A program made the translations under genes and the position numbers. Shown piece by piece: positions 24,122-32,699 of a DNA stretch of 45,522 nucleotides; positions within the stretch are counted from its first letter, which is position 1; every line of letters begins with the position of its first letter. The notes beneath the pieces are model-generated. The model did not search any database and was not told where the DNA came from. It worked only from the letters and a program-made list of their open reading frames with translations. Location: positions 1 to 45,522 of the forward strand of contig DYUK01000225.1 in NCBI GenBank assembly GCA_020743695.1. Reading direction: 5' to 3'. This DNA is from Brevibacterium senegalense (lineage in GTDB: Bacteria > Actinomycetota > Actinomycetes > Actinomycetales > Brevibacteriaceae).

Positions 24122-25555
24122 GTGACCGTCTTCCTCTCCGCCGTCCCGCTGCTGGTCGTCATCGTGCTCCTCGTCCTGGGGCGCGGGGCCCTCACGTCCT
24201 CTCTCGTGGGCCTGGGCCTCGCGCTCGTCCTGGGCGTCGTCGTCTTCCCCGTCGACCGGAGCGCGTTCGCCGCGGAGGGGCTGGGATTCGTCCCGATCGT
24301 CGTCGAGGTCGTCCTCATCCTCCTGACGGGCGTCGTGCTGGCCCGGCTCCTGGGCGCACTGGGCGCGATGACCCGCATCAGCGACTGGGTGCTGAGCGCC
24401 TCCCCCGGATCCACCGCCGGCGCCGTCCTCGTGCTGTTCGGGATCATCCCGTTCGCGGAATCCGTCACCGGGTTCGGCATCGGTATGACGGTGGGCATCC
24501 CCATCCTCGTCCACCTGGGCTTCTCCGTCCGGAAGTCCGCGGTGCTGGGACTGCTGGGCATGGTGGCCGCCGCGTGGGGCGGCCTGGCCCCCGGCGCCAA
24601 GGTCGCCGCCGGCCTGCTGGGGCTGTCGCTCACGGACCTGGGCGTCCACACGTCACACTTCAACGTCGTCCCGGTCCTGGTCGTCGCGATCGTCGTGACG
24701 GTCGTCGTCCGGGACCGGGTCGCCGGCCTCCTCTACAGCACGCTCGCGGGCCTCGTCCTGAGCGTGGGCCTGTGGGGCTTCAACACCCTCATCGGCACGC
24801 CGCTGGCCGGTGTGCTCGCGACCCTCGTGGTCGTCGCGGTGCTGCTGGTGGCCTTCCGCGCCCGCGGCGCCCGCGCGAGCTTCGACCGGGAACTGGGGCT
24901 GGCCCTCGTCCCCTACGGCGTCCTCACCGGCGGCCTGCTGCTGTGCAGCGGACTGGCCGCCCTGTGGCCCCACCCCGTCACGACGCTGCTGTCGTCCCCG
25001 CCCGTCTGGCTGGCCGCCGGCTGCCTCGCCGCGTCGATGCGCCTGGCCCGTCGCGGGCCCGTCCTGCGGCCCACCCTGGTCGAGGGCGCGCGCGCCTTCC
25101 TGCCGGTGGGGATCTCGACCGCGGCCTTCATGGTCATGGGCTGGAGCCTGTCCGTCTTCGACATGAGCACGCGGATGGGCGAGGCGCTGTCCGGACTGGG
25201 CGTCTGGACCGTGCCCGCGCTGGGCATGGTGGGCTCCGTGCTGGCCGGCTCCATCACGGGGTCGCTGTCGATGTTCGCGACCACCTTCGGCTCGATCGCC
25301 CACATCACGGGCGCAGCGGAGCTGCCGGTCGTCGCCGCGGGCATGGCGGCCTCCGGCCTGGCGAACGGCGCCTCCCCCGCCCGCGCGCAGCTGGCCGTCA
25401 CGATGGCCGTGCAGGCGCTGCCCGCGGACATCGCACTGCGCCCCGCGGATGCCGCGGAGCGCAGTGCGATGGAGAGGACCGTGCTGGGCTGGGTCGTGTT
25501 CCTGTCCGCAGTGAGTGCGGCCGGTGTGGCGGTCGCCCTCACGCTGACGGTGTGA
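24122..25555 (+). CDS. LctP-like permease (L-lactate permease family)
   Basis: A 477-residue integral membrane transporter with about 12-13 helices. The segment FAESVTGFGIGMTVGIPILV (about 115-134) resembles the lactate-permease (PF02652) motif with its conserved acidic residue followed by TGFG. A second half-motif, MVGSVLAGSITGSLSMFATT, lies near 370-390, and the C-terminal ANGASPARAQLAVTMA segment fits the family's second repeat. L-lactate or glycolate uptake is known for relatives; the substrate here is inferred from family only. GntP-type gluconate permeases are a more distant alternative. I prefer the GTG at 24122 over 24116 because of the 6-nt leaderless spacing. No lactate dehydrogenase genes adjoin it. 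It ends tail to tail with glyS in a tandem repeat. Confidence 0.72.
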   Translation: MTVFLSAVPLLVVIVLLVLGRGALTSSLVGLGLALVLGVVVFPVDRSAFAAEGLGFVPIVVEVVLILLTGVVLARLLGALGAMTRISDWVLSASPGSTAGAVLVLFGIIPFAESVTGFGIGMTVGIPILVHLGFSVRKSAVLGLLGMVAAAWGGLAPGAKVAAGLLGLSLTDLGVHTSHFNVVPVLVVAIVVTVVVRDRVAGLLYSTLAGLVLSVGLWGFNTLIGTPLAGVLATLVVVAVLLVAFRARGARASFDRELGLALVPYGVLTGGLLLCSGLAALWPHPVTTLLSSPPVWLAAGCLAASMRLARRGPVLRPTLVEGARAFLPVGISTAAFMVMGWSLSVFDMSTRMGEALSGLGVWTVPALGMVGSVLAGSITGSLSMFATTFGSIAHITGAAELPVVAAGMAASGLANGASPARAQLAVTMAVQALPADIALRPADAAERSAMERTVLGWVVFLSAVSAAGVAVALTLTV

Positions 25556-25577
25556 GACTCACGCTGACGGTGTGAGA
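25538..25577. repeat. 20-bp perfect tandem duplication holding both convergent stop codons
   Basis: ctcacgctgacggtgtgaga occurs twice back to back. The permease stop (25553-25555) is in copy 1 and the glyS stop (25559-25561) in copy 2. Each copy is itself nearly palindromic (ctcac...gtgag, with G-T wobbles inside), so RNA from either strand can fold: a probable bidirectional terminator. Confidence 0.8.
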
Positions 25578-26941
25578 CCCGCCGCGATGTAGGCGGGGAC
25601 GTCCGCGATCGCGACCCTCTCCTGGGACATGTCGTCCCGCTTGCGGATCGTCACCGCGTCGTCGTCCAGCGAGTCGAAGTCGACCGTGATGCAGAACGGC
25701 GTGCCGATCTCGTCCTGACGGCGGTAGCGACGACCGATCGCACCGGCGTCGTCGAAGTCGACGTTCCAGCTCTTCCGCAGCGTCGCCGCCAGCTCGCGGG
25801 CCCGCGGGCTCAGCTTCTCGTTGCGCGACAGCGGCAGCACCGCCGCCTTGACCGGCGCCAGGCGCGGGTCCAGCTTCAGGACGATGCGCGTGTCCGTGCC
25901 GCCCTTCGTGTTGGGCGCCTCGTCCTCCGTGTAGGCGTCCGCCAGGAAGGCCATCATCGCGCGGGTGAGGCCGAAGCTGGGCTCGATGACGTAAGGCGTG
26001 TAGCGGTCGCCGGACGCCTGGTCGAAGTACTGGAGCTTCGTGCCGGAGGCCTCCGTGTGGCTGCCCAGGTCGTAGTCCGTGCGGTTCGCCACACCCATGA
26101 GCTCGCCCCACTCCGAGCCCTGGAAGCCGAAGCGGTACTCGATGTCGATCGTGCCGTCGGAGTAGTGGGCGCGCTCGTCCTCCGGCACGTCGAAGCGCCG
26201 CAGGTTGTCCGGATCGATGCCCAGGTCGATGAACCAGTTCCAGCAGTCCTCGACCCACTGGTCGAAGAACCGCCCGGCGTCCTCCGGGTGGACGAAGTAC
26301 TCGATCTCCATCTGCTCGAACTCGCGCGTGCGGAAGATGAAGTTGCCCGGCGTGATCTCGTTGCGGAACGCCTTGCCCATCTGGCCGATGCCGAACGGCG
26401 GGCGCTTGCGCGCGGAGGTGACGACGTTGTTGAAGTTCACGAAGATGCCCTGCGCCGTCTCCGGGCGCATGTAGTGGAGGCCCTCCTCGTTGTCGACCGG
26501 TCCCAGGAAGGTCTTGACGAGGCCGGAGAACTGCTGCGGCTCCGTCCACTTGCCCTCCTGCCCGGTCTCCGGGTCGCGGATGTCCGCCAGCCCGTTGGGC
26601 GGCTGGTGGCCGTGCTTCGCGACATAGGCCTCGATGAGATGGTCGGCGCGGTAGCGCTTGTGCGTGTGGAGCGACTCGACGAGCGGGTCGACGAACGTCT
26701 CGACGTGGCCGGACGCCTCCCACACCTTCCGCGGCAGGATGATGGAGGAGTCGAGACCCACCATGTCCTCGCGGCCGCGGACGAAATTCTGCCACCACAG
26801 GGCCTTGATGTTCTCCTTGAGCTCCACGCCCAGCGGACCGTAGTCCCAGGCGGAGCGGGACCCTCCGTAGATCTCACCCGCCTGGAACACGAATCCGCGT
26901 CGCTTCGCGAGGGTGATGACGGAATCGAGGGTCGATGCCAC
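25559..26941 (-). CDS. glyS: Glycyl-tRNA synthetase (dimeric type)
   Basis: A 460-residue class II glycyl-tRNA synthetase of the homodimeric (eukaryote/archaeal-like) type used by actinobacteria. The N-terminus ([20 protein letters not shown]) and motif-2-like block ([20 protein letters not shown]) are plain. The motif-3 region is [15 protein letters not shown], and the anticodon-binding domain follows ([12 protein letters not shown]). The start is the GTG at 26941, 10 nt after AAGGAG; the track ORF before it is run-on. A TAGGGT -10 at 26994-26999 gives a leader of about 46 nt, too short for a T-box or glycine riboswitch. It converges on the LctP-like gene through the 20-bp tandem repeat. Confidence 0.97.
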   Translation of the reverse strand: MASTLDSVITLAKRRGFVFQAGEIYGGSRSAWDYGPLGVELKENIKALWWQNFVRGREDMVGLDSSIILPRKVWEASGHVETFVDPLVESLHTHKRYRADHLIEAYVAKHGHQPPNGLADIRDPETGQEGKWTEPQQFSGLVKTFLGPVDNEEGLHYMRPETAQGIFVNFNNVVTSARKRPPFGIGQMGKAFRNEITPGNFIFRTREFEQMEIEYFVHPEDAGRFFDQWVEDCWNWFIDLGIDPDNLRRFDVPEDERAHYSDGTIDIEYRFGFQGSEWGELMGVANRTDYDLGSHTEASGTKLQYFDQASGDRYTPYVIEPSFGLTRAMMAFLADAYTEDEAPNTKGGTDTRIVLKLDPRLAPVKAAVLPLSRNEKLSPRARELAATLRKSWNVDFDDAGAIGRRYRRQDEIGTPFCITVDFDSLDDDAVTIRKRDDMSQERVAIADVPAYIAAGLTPSA

Positions 26942-26993
26942 TGGTGAACTCCTTCGAGGACAGGAACGGCTGGCTGCTGTTCGATCGGACACA

Positions 26994-27037
26994 ACCCTAC
27001 CGATCCGGCGACCCGCACGCCTCACCCCGTGTAAGAT
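26994..27037. promoter_or_regulatory. Divergent glyS (-) and DEAD-box helicase (+) promoters
   Basis: Minus strand: TAGGGT (26994-26999) for glyS. Plus strand: TAAGAT (27032-27037) for the helicase, which would leave a 5' leader of about 105 nt, unusually long for this window. Confidence 0.5.
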
Positions 27038-27148
27038 CGAAGGCGCGGCCTCCGTGCATGAGACGAGCACTTTCGGCCGAATCCCGCGCACCCGCCATCG
27101 AAGTCCTCTGCGGTCGTGCGCGCGCTACGTCTTAGGAATGAGCTCTTC

Positions 27149-28921
27149 ATGTCAGAGAACCCGCAGAACACCCATGCCGAAAACGGCGCCTCCCCCGCCT
27201 TCGCGGACATGGCCCTCCACCCGGCCGTCGCCCGGTCGGTCGTCGATCTGGGCTACGAGACCCCGTCGGCCATCCAGGCCCGCACGATCCCCGCCCTCCT
27301 GGAGGGCCGCGACGTCATCGGCCTCGCGCAGACCGGCACCGGCAAGACCGCCGCGTTCGCTCTGCCCACCCTGTCCGCGATGGCGGAGCTGGGGCGCGCG
27401 ACGGACGGCCCCCACGCCCTCGTGCTGACCCCCACCCGCGAGCTCGCGCTGCAGGTCGCCGAGGCGTTCTCCTCCTACGCCACGCACCTCCCGGACTTCT
27501 CCGTCCTGCCCATCTACGGCGGCCAGTCCTACGGTCCGCAGCTGGCGGGCCTGCGCCGCGGCGCCCAGGTGGTCGTCGGCACCCCCGGCCGCGTCATCGA
27601 CCACCTCAAGAAGGGCTCCCTGCAGCTCTCCTCCCTCAAGCACCTCGTGCTGGACGAGGCGGACGAGATGCTCAAGATGGGCTTCCAGGAGGACATCGAG
27701 GAGATCTTCGCCGCGACCGGATCGGAGCGCCAGGTCGCCCTCTTCTCCGCGACGATGCCCGGCTCCATCCACCGCATCACGAAGAAGTACCTGAACGATC
27801 CCGTCGAGGTCCGCGTCCAGTCGACCACCACGACGGGCGCGAACATCCGCCAGCGGTACCTGACGGTCGTCCACTCCCACAAGCTCGACGCACTCACCCG
27901 CGTGCTGGAGATCGAGGAATACGACGGCATCATCATGTTCGTCCGCACGAAGCAGGCGACGGAGGAGCTGGCGGAGAAGCTGCGGGCCCGCGGGTTCACG
28001 GCGTCCGCGATCAACGGCGACATCCCGCAGCAGGCCCGCGAGCGCACCGTCGAGCAGCTGCGCAGCGGCCAGATCGACATCCTCGTCGCCACGGACGTCG
28101 CTGCGCGCGGCCTGGACGTCGAGCGCATCCAGCTGGTCGTCAACTACGACATCCCGCACGACACGGAGTCCTACGTCCACCGCATCGGCCGCACCGGTCG
28201 TGCAGGCCGCTCCGGCGAGGCGATCCTCTTCGTGACGCCCCGCGAGACGCACCTGCTGCGCCAGATCGAGAAGGCCACGCGCCAGCGGGTCGAGAAGCTC
28301 GAGATGCCCACCGTCGAGCAGCTCACGAACAGCCGCGTCGCCCGGTTCGCCGGCCGCATCACGGAGGCCCGCACCGGCTCCGACCTCACCGAGGTCCGCC
28401 AGGTCATCGAGGACTACATCCAGACCCACGACGTCCCCGCCTCGGAGGTCGCGGCCGCCCTGGCCGTCCTGCTGCTGGACGGCGACTCCCTCACCGCGGA
28501 GCCCCTGCCGGAGCCCAAGCCCCGCGCAAACCGCAGCGAGCGCGGTCCCCGGTCGAACGCCGGCATGCGCACGTACCGGATCGCCGTGGGCCGCAACGAC
28601 CGCGTGCAGCCCGGCGGCATCGTGGGCGCGATCGCGAACGAGGGCGGTCTCACCTCCGCCCAGATCGGCGCGATCGACATCCGCGCGACCCACTCGCTCG
28701 TGGATCTGCCGGAGAACCTGCCGGAGGCCACGCTGTCCAAGCTCTCGCGCACGAAGATCCAGGGCCGTCCCATCGACATCCGCCCGGACAAGGGCCGGCC
28801 GGGTCGCCCGTACCAGAAGCGCTCGCACGACGGCGGCGATCGCGGTCGCCGCGGCGGTCGTCCCGGCGGTCGCGATGTGAGCCGCGCGGACGCGAAGAAG
28901 TCGTTCCGCCGGAACGACTGA
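27149..28921 (+). CDS. DEAD-box ATP-dependent RNA helicase (DeaD/CsdA-like)
   Basis: A 590-residue DEAD-box helicase. Motifs in order: Q motif (PSAIQARTIP), Walker A AQTGTGKT (about 60-67), PTRELA, TPGR, DEAD (LDEADEMLKMGF), SAT, then ARGLDVE and HRIGRTGRAGR. A DbpA-type RNA-binding domain (MRTYRIAVGRNDRVQPGGIVGAIANEGG...) begins near residue 475, and a basic Arg/Gly-rich tail follows. This is the plan of DeaD/CsdA, which unwinds structured RNA in ribosome assembly and cold adaptation. The start is the ATG at 27149 (MSENPQN), with AGGA 11 nt upstream. The long leader from a TAAGAT box may be regulatory, as in cold-shock helicase mRNAs; that is inference. Confidence 0.94.
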   Translation: MSENPQNTHAENGASPAFADMALHPAVARSVVDLGYETPSAIQARTIPALLEGRDVIGLAQTGTGKTAAFALPTLSAMAELGRATDGPHALVLTPTRELALQVAEAFSSYATHLPDFSVLPIYGGQSYGPQLAGLRRGAQVVVGTPGRVIDHLKKGSLQLSSLKHLVLDEADEMLKMGFQEDIEEIFAATGSERQVALFSATMPGSIHRITKKYLNDPVEVRVQSTTTTGANIRQRYLTVVHSHKLDALTRVLEIEEYDGIIMFVRTKQATEELAEKLRARGFTASAINGDIPQQARERTVEQLRSGQIDILVATDVAARGLDVERIQLVVNYDIPHDTESYVHRIGRTGRAGRSGEAILFVTPRETHLLRQIEKATRQRVEKLEMPTVEQLTNSRVARFAGRITEARTGSDLTEVRQVIEDYIQTHDVPASEVAAALAVLLLDGDSLTAEPLPEPKPRANRSERGPRSNAGMRTYRIAVGRNDRVQPGGIVGAIANEGGLTSAQIGAIDIRATHSLVDLPENLPEATLSKLSRTKIQGRPIDIRPDKGRPGRPYQKRSHDGGDRGRRGGRPGGRDVSRADAKKSFRRND

Positions 28922-28957
28922 TCGCGGGAGCGGCTGACACCGCCGCACATCAGCCCG

Positions 28958-28963
28958 TACCCT
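28958..28963 (+). promoter_or_regulatory. -10 box (TACCCT) for leaderless MOSC-fusion mRNA
   Basis: TACCCT followed by 6 nt and the ATG at 28970, with no ribosome site; same geometry as the other leaderless promoters here. Confidence 0.5.
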
Positions 28964-28969
28964 GCGAGC

Positions 28970-30796
28970 ATGACCGCACGCATCGTCTCCCTCCACCGAT
29001 ACCCCGTCAAAGGGTTCCCGGCGGAGGGGGTCGCGCGCGCCCGTCTGGAGCCCGGCGCCGGCATCCCCGGCGACCGGGTCCTCGCCGTCTCGGACGGCAC
29101 CGCCGCCCCCGTCCCGGACCGCTGGAACCGCTGGTCGCACTTCTTCGCCCTCAAGAAGCGTCCGGATCTGGCCGCCTGGTCGGTCCGCACGGACCCGGAC
29201 GGGACGATCGTGCTGGTGCCCCCGGCCGCTGGGGTCCGGTCCCCCGCCGCCGAGGCCGCCGCACCCATCCGCATCGACCCGGCCGATCCGTCGTCCCGGT
29301 CCGCCGCGGCCTCCCGCATCGCCGCCCATCTGCCGGGGGCGGACCCGTCCGTCGTCGACGTGCTCACCGCGAGCTCGGCAGCGGGCCCCCAGGGCATGTT
29401 CGACAGCGAGCACGGGCATGTGAGCCTCATCTTCCTCGACACCGTCCGGGCCCTGGCGCGGGCCGACGGCCGTGACCTCGACCCCGCGCGGTTCCGCGGC
29501 AACCTGCTGCTCCAGGGACTGGCGCCGTTCGCGGAGTCCGACCTCGTGGGTGCGATCATGCGGGTGGGCGACGCGCGACTGCTCATCCGCCAGACGATCG
29601 AGCGGTGCACCGCGACGACCGTGCACCCTGACAGCGCCGTCCGCGACCTCAACGTGCCCCGGATCCTCGCGACCCGCTGCGGCCACATCCACTGCGGCCT
29701 CTACGGCGAGGTGCTCACCCCCGGCGAGGTGCGCCCCGGTGACGCCCTGGTCGTCGAGCAGCGCACCACCGACCGGCCGTTGCCGGCGGGGACCGGACCG
29801 CGGTCGCTGCGCGTCCTCGAGTCCTCACCGTTGGACGACGGACGCCACCATCTGCGGCTGGCGGATCCCTACGGCTGGTTCGCGGAGCACTGGCGGGCGG
29901 GGCGGCACGTCCGTGTCCACCTCACCCTCGACGGCGACCCCCACTGGCGCTCCTACACCGCCGTGCTGGTCCGTGACAGCGAGTTCTCGCTGCTCGTGAG
30001 GCCCCGCGGGCCGGTCTCCCGCGCCCTCACCCGCCTGCGCGCCGGTGACCGCCTCACAGTCTCAGGCCCCTTCGGCGGGCTCACCCCGGACTCCCTCACC
30101 CCGGACATTCCCACACCGGGCACTCCCGCACCGGAGACCCCCGCACCGGACCCGCTCGTGATCCTCACCGCGGGAGTGGGCGTCACGACCGCGCTGTCCC
30201 TGCTGCCGGGTCTCCCGGCGGACCAGCCGGTCAGCCTCGTCCACCTCGACCGGAACGCGGATCCGGGCACCAGCACGTCCGTCGACGCGCTGCGCGCCCT
30301 GGCCCAGGGGCCGGGACGCGACCTCCTCGTCTGGGACACGGGGTCCCGCGGTCGCCCCGGACCGGGCGACCTGCAGGAGTGGGTGACCGGGGCCTCGGCG
30401 GCGGTGGTGTGCGGTGGTGCCGACTTCGTCCAGGCGGTCGCGGAGGCGTGCACCGCGGCGGGGCTGCCGGCCACGCGGGTCCACCGGGAGGCCTTCGCAT
30501 CGCCGCAGGACGCCGCGCGGCTCACGGACTTCTCCCCCGCGACGGTCGTGCGTCCGGACGGGAGCCGACTGCGGTGGACGCCGGAGTCCGGCACGCTGCT
30601 CGAGGCCCTCGAGGCGGACGGTGCGCAGGTGACGTACTCCTGCCGCGCGGGCTCGTGCGGCACGTGCGCGATCCGGGTCGACGACCCTCAGGCCAGCGCG
30701 GCCGTGCAGGACGAGACGGCCCAGCCCGGGCCGGGCCGGATCCTCGCCTGCGCCCGCGTGCCGGTGGGCTCCCTCACCGTCCTGAGCGAGGACTGA
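28970..30796 (+). CDS. MOSC-domain protein fused to FAD/NAD reductase and [2Fe-2S] ferredoxin
   Basis: A 608-residue three-module redox protein. (1) MOSC N-terminal barrel and MOSC domain (about 1-265), with the cysteine expected to bind molybdenum in IERCTATTVHPDSA, as in mARC/YcbX-type MOSC proteins. (2) A ferredoxin-NADP-reductase-like module (about 275-515): FAD motif HWRSYTAVLV, GPFGGL, then NAD-binding LTAGVGVTTALSLLPGL and a C-terminal VVCGGADFVQAVAEAC. (3) A plant-type ferredoxin (about 520-608) with SCRAGSCGTC plus a fourth Cys in ILACARV. Electrons would run NAD(P)H-FAD-2Fe2S-Moco to reduce N-hydroxylated or similar compounds; YcbX detoxifies such compounds in E. coli, the substrate here is inferred. 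A five-residue-repeat Pro-rich linker splits module 2. E. coli YcbX lacks the flavin module. Confidence 0.88.
   Translation: MTARIVSLHRYPVKGFPAEGVARARLEPGAGIPGDRVLAVSDGTAAPVPDRWNRWSHFFALKKRPDLAAWSVRTDPDGTIVLVPPAAGVRSPAAEAAAPIRIDPADPSSRSAAASRIAAHLPGADPSVVDVLTASSAAGPQGMFDSEHGHVSLIFLDTVRALARADGRDLDPARFRGNLLLQGLAPFAESDLVGAIMRVGDARLLIRQTIERCTATTVHPDSAVRDLNVPRILATRCGHIHCGLYGEVLTPGEVRPGDALVVEQRTTDRPLPAGTGPRSLRVLESSPLDDGRHHLRLADPYGWFAEHWRAGRHVRVHLTLDGDPHWRSYTAVLVRDSEFSLLVRPRGPVSRALTRLRAGDRLTVSGPFGGLTPDSLTPDIPTPGTPAPETPAPDPLVILTAGVGVTTALSLLPGLPADQPVSLVHLDRNADPGTSTSVDALRALAQGPGRDLLVWDTGSRGRPGPGDLQEWVTGASAAVVCGGADFVQAVAEACTAAGLPATRVHREAFASPQDAARLTDFSPATVVRPDGSRLRWTPESGTLLEALEADGAQVTYSCRAGSCGTCAIRVDDPQASAAVQDETAQPGPGRILACARVPVGSLTVLSED
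30083..30157 (+). repeat. Five 15-bp units encoding a TPxxP-like linker
   Basis: In frame within the MOSC fusion: TPDSL-TPDIP-TPGTP-APETP-APDPL. The DNA units share (a)ccccgga or caccgga cores, indicating growth by tandem duplication. It lies between the FAD- and NAD-binding halves of the reductase. Confidence 0.8.
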
Positions 30797-30806
30797 GGAC
30801 TCCTCG
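30787..30806. terminator. Short hairpin spanning the MOSC-fusion stop codon
   Basis: cgagga, 8-nt loop, tcctcg around the TGA at 30794-30796, in the 25-bp gap before the convergent GNAT gene. Weak alone; listed because it fits the window's pattern at convergent ends. Confidence 0.35.
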
Positions 30807-30821
30807 GACAGCGGGGTGGGT

Positions 30822-31136
30822 CTACTCGAACATCGCGCGGTACTGCGGGAAGCGCTCCAGGTAGCGGTCGACGTAGCTGCACATCGAGCGCAGCTTGTGG
30901 TCGTCGCGGGCGAAGACGTCGAGCGCCTCCGTCACGAGCGTGCGCGCCCATCCCTGCCGGGAGTGCGACTCGTCGATGATCGTGTGGAGGATCGTGCGGA
31001 CGTCGCCGTCCATCCGGTACTCGAGGAAGCCCACGAGCACGGGAGCATCGCCGGACAGATCGCGGACGACGATCCGGTTGCGGTCCGGCTCCTCCACGAT
31101 GTCGTACGCTCGCGAGACCTTCGACGGCTCTGCCAT
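30822..31136 (-). CDS. GNAT-like N-acetyltransferase (short, YidJ/GtnA type)
   Basis: A 104-residue protein of the small Gcn5-related acetyltransferase group (PF14542). VGFLEYRMDGDVRTILHTII forms the beta-sheet core, ESHSRQGWARTLVTEALDVF is the acetyl-CoA pyrophosphate loop (a reduced R/QxxGxA variant) and helix, and LRSMCSYVDRYLERFPQY is the usual C-terminal CSYVxxYxxRxPxY signature. The partner substrate is unknown for this subfamily. GAGAGGGG precedes the ATG. The gene begins 14 bp after gluD and is probably carried on the gluABCD transcript; a functional link to glutamate uptake is only suggested. Confidence 0.85.
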   Translation of the reverse strand: MAEPSKVSRAYDIVEEPDRNRIVVRDLSGDAPVLVGFLEYRMDGDVRTILHTIIDESHSRQGWARTLVTEALDVFARDDHKLRSMCSYVDRYLERFPQYRAMFE

Positions 31137-31150
31137 CCGGTACCCCTCTC

Positions 31151-31981
31151 TCAGTCCTCGCCCTTGGCGGGACCCGTCGACGCTGCAGTCTTCCTGGACA
31201 TCCTCTTCTCAAGGTAGCGCGCCAGACCGGCGACGACCATGTTGATGATGATGAAGAGGACGGCGCCCACGATGAACGTGGGCAGGAGGTTGTTGTAGGA
31301 CCGGCCGATCGCGTTCACCTGGTACAGGAGGTCCTGGTACGTGACGATGAAGCCCAGCGCGGAGTCCTTGAGGAGCACGACGACCTGCGCGATGAGCGTG
31401 GGCATCATCGCGCGGACGGCCTGCGGCATGAGGATGAGGCGCATCGTCTGCGAACCGCGCAGGCCGATCGACATGGCCGCCTCGCGCTGCCCGGTGGGCA
31501 CCGCCAGGATGCCCGCGCGCATGATCTCCGCGATCACCATGCCGTTGTAGAGCGTCAGGCCGATGACGACGGACCAGAAGGACCCGATGTCGTTGCCGAA
31601 CAGCAGGAACGTCGCGAAGATGAGGAGGAGCACGGGCACGCCGCGGAAGATCTCCAGCACGATCGTCGACGGCAGACTGATGGCGCGCTGAGGGGCCAGG
31701 CGCAGGAGCGCGAAGGCCACTCCCACGACGAGCGCGAGGACCGTGGCGACGATCGCGACCTTGATCGTCGCCCACATGCCGGCCAGCAGGGTCCGCTGGA
31801 TGACGGCGTAGGAGAACGGGGCCCACTTCGCGACGTCCAGCTGACCCGCGTCCTGGAACTTCCAGACGATGAAGGCCAGCAGCCCCAGCAGCACGAGGAC
31901 GGAGACGACGGACAGCGTCGTGTTGAGCCGGCGGGTGCGGGGACCCGGAGCGTCGAACAGGACCTGGGTGGGGGCGCTCAT
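31151..31981 (-). CDS. gluD: Glutamate-type ABC transporter permease
   Basis: A 276-residue amino-acid ABC permease (HisM/GlnP class). After a cytoplasmic N-terminus and a first helix (TLSVVSVLVLLGLLAFIVW) come the paired-permease core helices and the EAA loop (EAAMSIGLRGSQTMRLILMPQAVRAMMP). The helix before the loop is preceded by EIFRGVPVLLLIF, a hallmark of polar amino-acid permeases. It corresponds to GluD of the Corynebacterium gluABCD glutamate system by gene order and by being the longer permease. The ATG overlaps the gluC stop (ATGA), so translation is coupled. Confidence 0.9.
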   Translation of the reverse strand: MSAPTQVLFDAPGPRTRRLNTTLSVVSVLVLLGLLAFIVWKFQDAGQLDVAKWAPFSYAVIQRTLLAGMWATIKVAIVATVLALVVGVAFALLRLAPQRAISLPSTIVLEIFRGVPVLLLIFATFLLFGNDIGSFWSVVIGLTLYNGMVIAEIMRAGILAVPTGQREAAMSIGLRGSQTMRLILMPQAVRAMMPTLIAQVVVLLKDSALGFIVTYQDLLYQVNAIGRSYNNLLPTFIVGAVLFIIINMVVAGLARYLEKRMSRKTAASTGPAKGED

Positions 31982-32634
31982 CGGAGGATCACCAGCTTCC
32001 GCTCGAGGAGGTCGAAGACCCGGCCGATCACCAGCGCCAGAGCCAGGTAGACGAGCGCGGTGGCGAGCAGCAGCGGGATGACGATGTCGCCGCGGACCTC
32101 GATGGCCCCGCGCATCGCGGAGATGAGCTCACGGTTGTTGAAGGCGGAGGCGATCGAGGTGTTCTTGAGCATCGCGATGATGACGCTGCCCAGGGGCGGC
32201 AGGACCGTGCGGAACGCCTGCGGCAGGACGATGAAGGACAGCACCTGGGTGAATGACAGGCCGATCGCGCGAGCGGCCTCCGCCTGCCCCACCGGCACCG
32301 TCGCGATGCCGGAGCGCAGCGTCTCCGCCACGAAGCAGGAGGTGTAGGCGATGAGGGCGATGTTCGCCAGCACGAACGAGTTCATCGAGGCCGTGCTGCC
32401 GAATCGGATGTCGAGGTACGGCAGCCCGAACACGCAGAAGAACATGACGAGCGTGAGCGGCGTGTTCCGCACGACGTTGACGTACGCGGCGGAGGCGCCG
32501 CGCAGCACCGGGATGGGCGACACGCGCATCGCGGCCAGCAGCGTGCCGCCGATCAGGCAGCCGATCAGCGTGACGCCGAACAGCGACAGCGTCCCCCAGG
32601 TTCCGCTGAGGAACGTCTGGATGAGCGTATTCAC
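31978..32634 (-). CDS. gluC: Glutamate-type ABC transporter permease
   Basis: A 218-residue amino-acid ABC permease, partner of gluD. The five-helix core includes RNTPLTLVMFFCVFGLP (polar amino-acid permease signature) and the EAA loop EAARAIGLSFTQVLSFIVLPQAFRTVLPP. The GTG start follows AAGGA. It lies 109 bp after gluB, across a strong hairpin, and overlaps gluD by 4 bp. The two permeases differ in sequence and should form a heterodimer. Confidence 0.9.
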   Translation of the reverse strand: MNTLIQTFLSGTWGTLSLFGVTLIGCLIGGTLLAAMRVSPIPVLRGASAAYVNVVRNTPLTLVMFFCVFGLPYLDIRFGSTASMNSFVLANIALIAYTSCFVAETLRSGIATVPVGQAEAARAIGLSFTQVLSFIVLPQAFRTVLPPLGSVIIAMLKNTSIASAFNNRELISAMRGAIEVRGDIVIPLLLATALVYLALALVIGRVFDLLERKLVILR

Positions 32635-32670
32635 AGGTGTCCTTCGTTCTCCCTGTCAGGTGGTCCCGGA

Positions 32671-32699
32671 GGCGGCCGGCGGTCATGCCGCCGGCCGCC
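32671..32699. repeat. Strong hairpin between gluB and gluC
   Basis: ggcggccggcgg-tcatg-ccgccggccgcc: perfect 12-bp arms, all G/C, with a 5-nt loop, in the 109-bp gap. There is no U-tract. It could protect the gluAB mRNA 3' end or partly stop transcription so that binding protein exceeds permease. Confidence 0.75.

Noticed and set aside
26942-26990. T-box or glycine riboswitch before glyS
   Set aside because: The predicted leader is about 46 nt, too short, with no specifier or T-box consensus visible.
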